Assembly (NCBI GenBank): GCA_037176705.1
Contig: CM073889.1
Location: 56,041,596-56,105,595, forward strand
DNA from: Molossus alvarezi
Taxonomy: Eukaryota; Chordata; Mammalia; Chiroptera; Molossidae
Direction of reading: 5' to 3'
Length of the DNA stretch: 64,000 bases
The translations under genes were made by a program, and so were the position numbers. Below the pieces are notes generated by a model, which saw only the letters and a program-made list of their open reading frames with translations, had not been told where the DNA came from and ran no database searches. This document shows, in pieces, positions 60,485-64,000 of this stretch (positions are counted from its first letter, which is position 1; every line of letters begins with the position of its first letter).

Positions 60485-60720
60485 TTTTTTTTTTAAATCC
60501 TCACCCAAGGATACTTTCTTCCATTTTTATCTTCAGATAGAGTGGGAGAGAGAGAGAGAAACATCAGTGCAAGAGGGACATATCAGTTGGTTGCCTCCCA
60601 CAGGACCCCGACCCGGGTGGGGGTGAACTGCAACTGAGGTATATGCCCTTGGCTGGAATGGGACCGGGGACTCTCTGGTTCGCAGCCAACACTCTGCTGC
60701 TGAGCCAGACCGGCCAGGGC
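60485..60720 (-). mobile_element. VES SINE in RUVBL1 intron 1
   Basis: Flanked by TCTCAGCTTCCTTTTT-like sequence at about 60469 and TCTCAGCTTCCTTTT at 60721. Confidence 0.92.
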
Positions 60721-61712
60721 TCTCAGCTTCCTTTTGATCATTCCATTACAGTTCATTTTTTTAAGTGGCAAGGATGCCAAGTACTTTTACCTACAGCGTA
60801 ATCACAAAACTATTTGAGCTCTTTGTATTACTATTATTGCAGATTAAAATGGGAGCGGTCACTTCGCCTATCTACTTGCCACTCATTTTAGCAATGATAA
60901 TGCTGGGATTTGTACCCACGTGTAATTATGACTCCCAGTTTAGTACTGTCTATGATATTAGAGCCACCTGTCAGTTTGCTGTGCTCTAAGGTCAGATTCA
61001 TGACCTTTGACCTTGCTGTGGTTTAGCAGCTACAGAAACCTCAATATGAGGTTAAGGCTTTCCTCCTAGCCTAATTGTACTAATGGAAAGGGCCAAAGAA
61101 AAGCCTCTGTCTTTCATTTTGAACACTGTGTTTTCAAAAAGGCAATATTGACGTGGTCAAGGTGGCTTTTAAATTTATTTTTACACAGCTTTTGCTTACT
61201 AAGAACTAGTTTCTGCAAATAGCTAACATTGGTTGAACACTTTCTGTGTGCCAAACACTACCAAGCAGCTTTATCTCCATTGTCTTGCTGTCACCTCCAC
61301 ACCAATAGTTCTCTCCCCCACTTTTCAGACATACAAAAAGTTGTAAGACTTGTGTAGTGAATACCTGTGTGCCTAAATTCTACAATTAACATTTTACTGT
61401 GTTGCTTTATTATATATCCGCCCATTTATCAACCAACCAGTTCACTTTTACATTTCAAAGTAAGTTGCAGACAATAGTACACTTTACCCTTAAATCCTTT
61501 AGCATGTGTGCCACTATTATGAACTCTGTTGTCAGATAAGGAAATTGTGGTTCACAGAGGTATGTCCAAGGTCTCTCAGCTGGTAGTGGTAGAGCCAGGA
61601 TTTAAACCCAAGTCTATTGAATCTAGAATACATGCTCTTATCTCATGCTGTGTACCTCTGTACGACTATGAGCTTTCTGAGGATAGAGACCAGATGATAT
61701 TATTATTTTTTA

Positions 61713-61807
61713 CTTATTTTTTTTGGTACGTGCCACTAGTGGGAACCGAACCTGGGACTCTGTTCTGCAGGCCGATGCTCCAACCGCTGAGCCAAACCAG
61801 CCAGGGC
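61713..61807 (-). mobile_element. Short tRNA-only SINE (copy 4)
   Basis: On the minus strand: head GGTTTGGCTCAGCGGTTGGA, ends CTAGTGGCACGTACC then A8. Same truncation point as copies 1-3, in RUVBL1 intron 1. Confidence 0.88.
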
Positions 61808-61977
61808 TGGCTAGGTAATCTTTTGAAGGCCCTTACAGTTTTTAATTTTTAAATTTTAGTATTCACTGAACACACCACTGGAGAGAATTTGGAGCTTAAA
61901 CTGAGGAAGATTAAATGGAAGAGGCCCTAGTGTGTGAATAAGAGTACATATCCAAGATTTGGAGTCTCTTCTATCTC

Positions 61978-62005
61978 TTTTGAGTCTCCCGAAGGAGACT
62001 CAAAA
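61978..62005. repeat. Perfect 12-bp inverted repeat, 4-nt loop
   Basis: TTTTGAGTCTCC, loop CGAA, GGAGACTCAAAA. It overlaps the left target duplication of the adjacent SINE. Confidence 0.95.
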
Positions 62006-62010
62006 ATAAA

Positions 62011-62237
62011 AAATTTTTTTATCCTCACCTGAGGACATTTTTGCATTTATCTTCAGATTGAGCAGGAGGGAGAGAGGGAGGAAGAGCGAGAGAGAGAAAC
62101 ATTGACATGAGAGATACACATCGAGTGGTTGCCAACCAGAGCCAGGGACAAACTGTAACCAAGGTATGTGCCCTCAGCCGAACCTGGGACTGTGGTCCGT
62201 GGGCTGACTCTCTAACCACTGAGCAAAACTTGTCCAG
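62011..62237 (-). mobile_element. VES SINE with a hairpin at its tail junction
   Basis: Flanked by TGAGTCTCCCGAAG (61981-61994) and TGAGTTTCCCAAAG (62238-62251). About 16 extra bases lie between the left duplication and the T run. Confidence 0.88.
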
Positions 62238-62917
62238 GTGAGTTTCCCAAAGACTTTGAATGCTGAGGATTATATCACAGAGTTCTATGGAAAGACTATA
62301 GTGGTTCTGTTATCTCTTTAGAAATGCAGCATCTGAAGAATAGCTTCTAGGCTCTATTAAGAGCACTGGGCTTTTTTTAGCTGAACCAGAAATGGAATAT
62401 AGAACATCTACATGCATTCCTTGAATCCACAGTTTTTGAGGGGCTGTCTTAAGTGTGACGCCATGATACTGTCCACAGTCCATGGGGAACAGTGGTGCAG
62501 GAGTTAAGATGTATTCATAAGACCTTATCAATAGGGTATAGTGTCATCACTGCCCAGAGAGAAGAGCGAAGGCAAGAAATTTGATCTTGAGGGTTTGAAA
62601 GGCATTCAATGAATCTTATGATGCTGCAGGTTTAACCTCACATGCAGCATTTGTTTTGCAGCAACCTGGGATAGTTAACTGATAGCCAACTAGTAGTGTA
62701 TGCCATTGATTCTTAACCCTTAATGGGTTAATTTGGGAATCTGATGAAAGCTATCAATTAAAAAATTTACATGGGAACACGTACATGTAATTGTGTTTTC
62801 AATATCAGGAAGTGTGTGGGCTCCTGGAATCTACTTCTGGTCCCCAGGCTAAAAGTCACTGCTCCATTTGTACTCCTACTGTCTATTCTCCACACAGTAG
62901 CTGTCAAAATCTTTTAT

Positions 62918-63089
62918 TTATTTTATTGATTTTTTTAGAGAGAAAGGGAGAGATAGAAACATTAATTGGCTGCTTCCTGCACGCTCCCTACTGGGGATTG
63001 AGTCTGCATGTGCCCTGATGGAATCAAACCAGGACCTCTCAGTCCATGTGACAATACCTCATTCCACTGAGCCACACTGGCTAGGCCCA
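62918..63089 (-). mobile_element. VES-type SINE (older subfamily), shortened
   Basis: Flanked by TCAAAATCTTTTA at about 62904 and TCAAAATCTTTTA at about 63090. Confidence 0.88.
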
Positions 63090-63671
63090 TCAAAATCTTT
63101 TAAAAACAAGTCATTGTAACGTGACACAGCCTAAGACCTTTTTAGTAGCTTCCCATTACAAGTAGAATAAAATCCAGACTTTAACGTGGACTCTAAAATT
63201 CTGTTCAGAGATCTGGCCCCTGCCCATCTCTTCAATCTCATTTTCCCATTCTCCTTATTCACTGTACTTTGGTCACTGTAGCCTTTCTGTCCCTTGGGCA
63301 TGCCATACTCCTTCCTGTATTTTTTTAATTTGAATGTAACTAACTCCTGCCCTGACCAGAACTTTCCATATCAAATATATTGTCATCAGAGAAGCCTTCC
63401 CAGATCACTCTTTGTAGAGTATCCTGTGCCCCGGGCACTTGCTCTGTCATTACCCTTTTTATTTCATGGTAGTAATGTATACAATGTCTTTGTGAATATC
63501 TCCACCATTGGAATAGGAGGAGCTCCATGAGCACAAAGCTTTTCTGTCTTGCCCTTCACTGTCTCTAGCAGCTAGAACACTACCTACAGTGTATTGGCAC
63601 TCAGTGTTAGTTGAATGAGTATGTGAATTGTTTGGACCAGAGATGACATTTTTCCCCCTGTGAAACATTTT

Positions 63672-63910
63672 TTTTTTAATCCTCACCCAAGGACATTTTT
63701 CCATTTTTTCAGACAGAGCGGGAGGGAGAGAGGAATAGAGAGAGAGAAACATCGATGTGAAAGGGACACATTGAGTGGCTGCCACCCGCACGACCCAACC
63801 GGGGCTGGGGACAAACTGCAACCGAAGTACATGCCCTTAGCGGGAACCGAACCTGGGTCTCTCTGGACCGCAGTCTGATGCTCTAACCTCTGAGCTGAAC
63901 TGGCCAGGGC
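63672..63910 (-). mobile_element. VES SINE next to RUVBL1 exon 2 acceptor
   Basis: Young copy. Flanked by CCCTGTGAAACATTTT before and after (63656-63671 and 63911-63926). Its edge is 47 bp upstream of exon 2. Confidence 0.94.
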
Positions 63911-63957
63911 CCCTGTGAAACATTTTAATACTGATTTATTATTTCTATTGTGTTCAG

Positions 63958-64000
63958 GCATGTGGTGTGATAGTAGAATTAATTAAAAGCAAGAAAATGG
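63958..64000 (+). CDS. RUVBL1: RUVBL1 exon 2 (first 43 bases, cut by window end)
   Basis: The last 43 bases read A-C-G-V-I-V-E-L-I-K-S-K-K-M plus one base, continuing RUVBL1 exactly after the NARE of exon 1 and in the same phase 0. The acceptor is TGTGTTCAG|GCA with the AG at 63956-63957. A plausible branch point, TACTGAT with its A at 63934, lies 24 nt upstream, followed by a T-rich tract. The exon is too short to stand out as an open frame and is identified by homology and splice phase. Confidence 0.93.

Overview
This is a mammalian nuclear genome window, almost certainly from a yangochiropteran bat. It carries dozens of copies of the tRNA-derived VES SINE typical of those bats (head GCCCTGGCCGGTTTGGCTCAG, pyrimidine-rich CTCTCT stretch, GTCCTCGGGTGAGGAT before the A-tail), together with bat-type L1 and HAL1 elements. 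No bacterial features, CRISPR arrays or operons are present.

Three exons of two divergent single-copy genes anchor the window. EEFSEC exon 1 (selenocysteine-specific elongation factor) is on the minus strand at 26935-27250, so positions 1-26934 lie inside EEFSEC intron 1. RUVBL1 exon 1 (AAA+ ATPase, pontin) is on the plus strand at 59745-59885. The first 43 bases of RUVBL1 exon 2 are the last bases of the window (63958-64000). The start codons lie about 32.5 kb apart, head to head, as in other mammals as far as I recall. Each exon sits in a GC-rich promoter; the RUVBL1 promoter shows ETS, GC-box and CCAAT motifs.

Everything else is retroelement. EEFSEC intron 1 holds VES SINEs, a near full-length L1 (12246-18460) with a 356-bp solo LTR inside ORF2 (14150-14505, 6-bp target duplication), and a 5'-truncated HAL1 split by a VES. 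The intergenic interval holds a full-length-type HAL1 (36538-39216), processed pseudogenes of TXN (40083) and MMADHC (51092), old L1 remnants, degenerate LTR-like repeats and many SINEs.

The standout is a minus-strand gammaretrovirus-like provirus at 42843-48217. It has two 429-bp LTRs differing at one base, a 4-bp CTTT target duplication and an 18-nt tRNA-Thr primer-binding site. Its interior is heavily deleted and interrupted by stops, its gag leader contains tandem repeats, and a VES sits inside it. A further segment reads like class II gag on the opposite strand. It is clearly defective yet appears recently integrated, so it was probably mobilised in trans.

A second theme is a set of very short tRNA-only SINE copies (about 85 bp plus A-tail) at 48581, 50965, 53711 and 61713, and one 46-bp tailless SINE head flanked by a 15-bp duplication at 55664. 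All coordinates and similarities were read by eye; family names come from memory of consensus sequences and were not searched.
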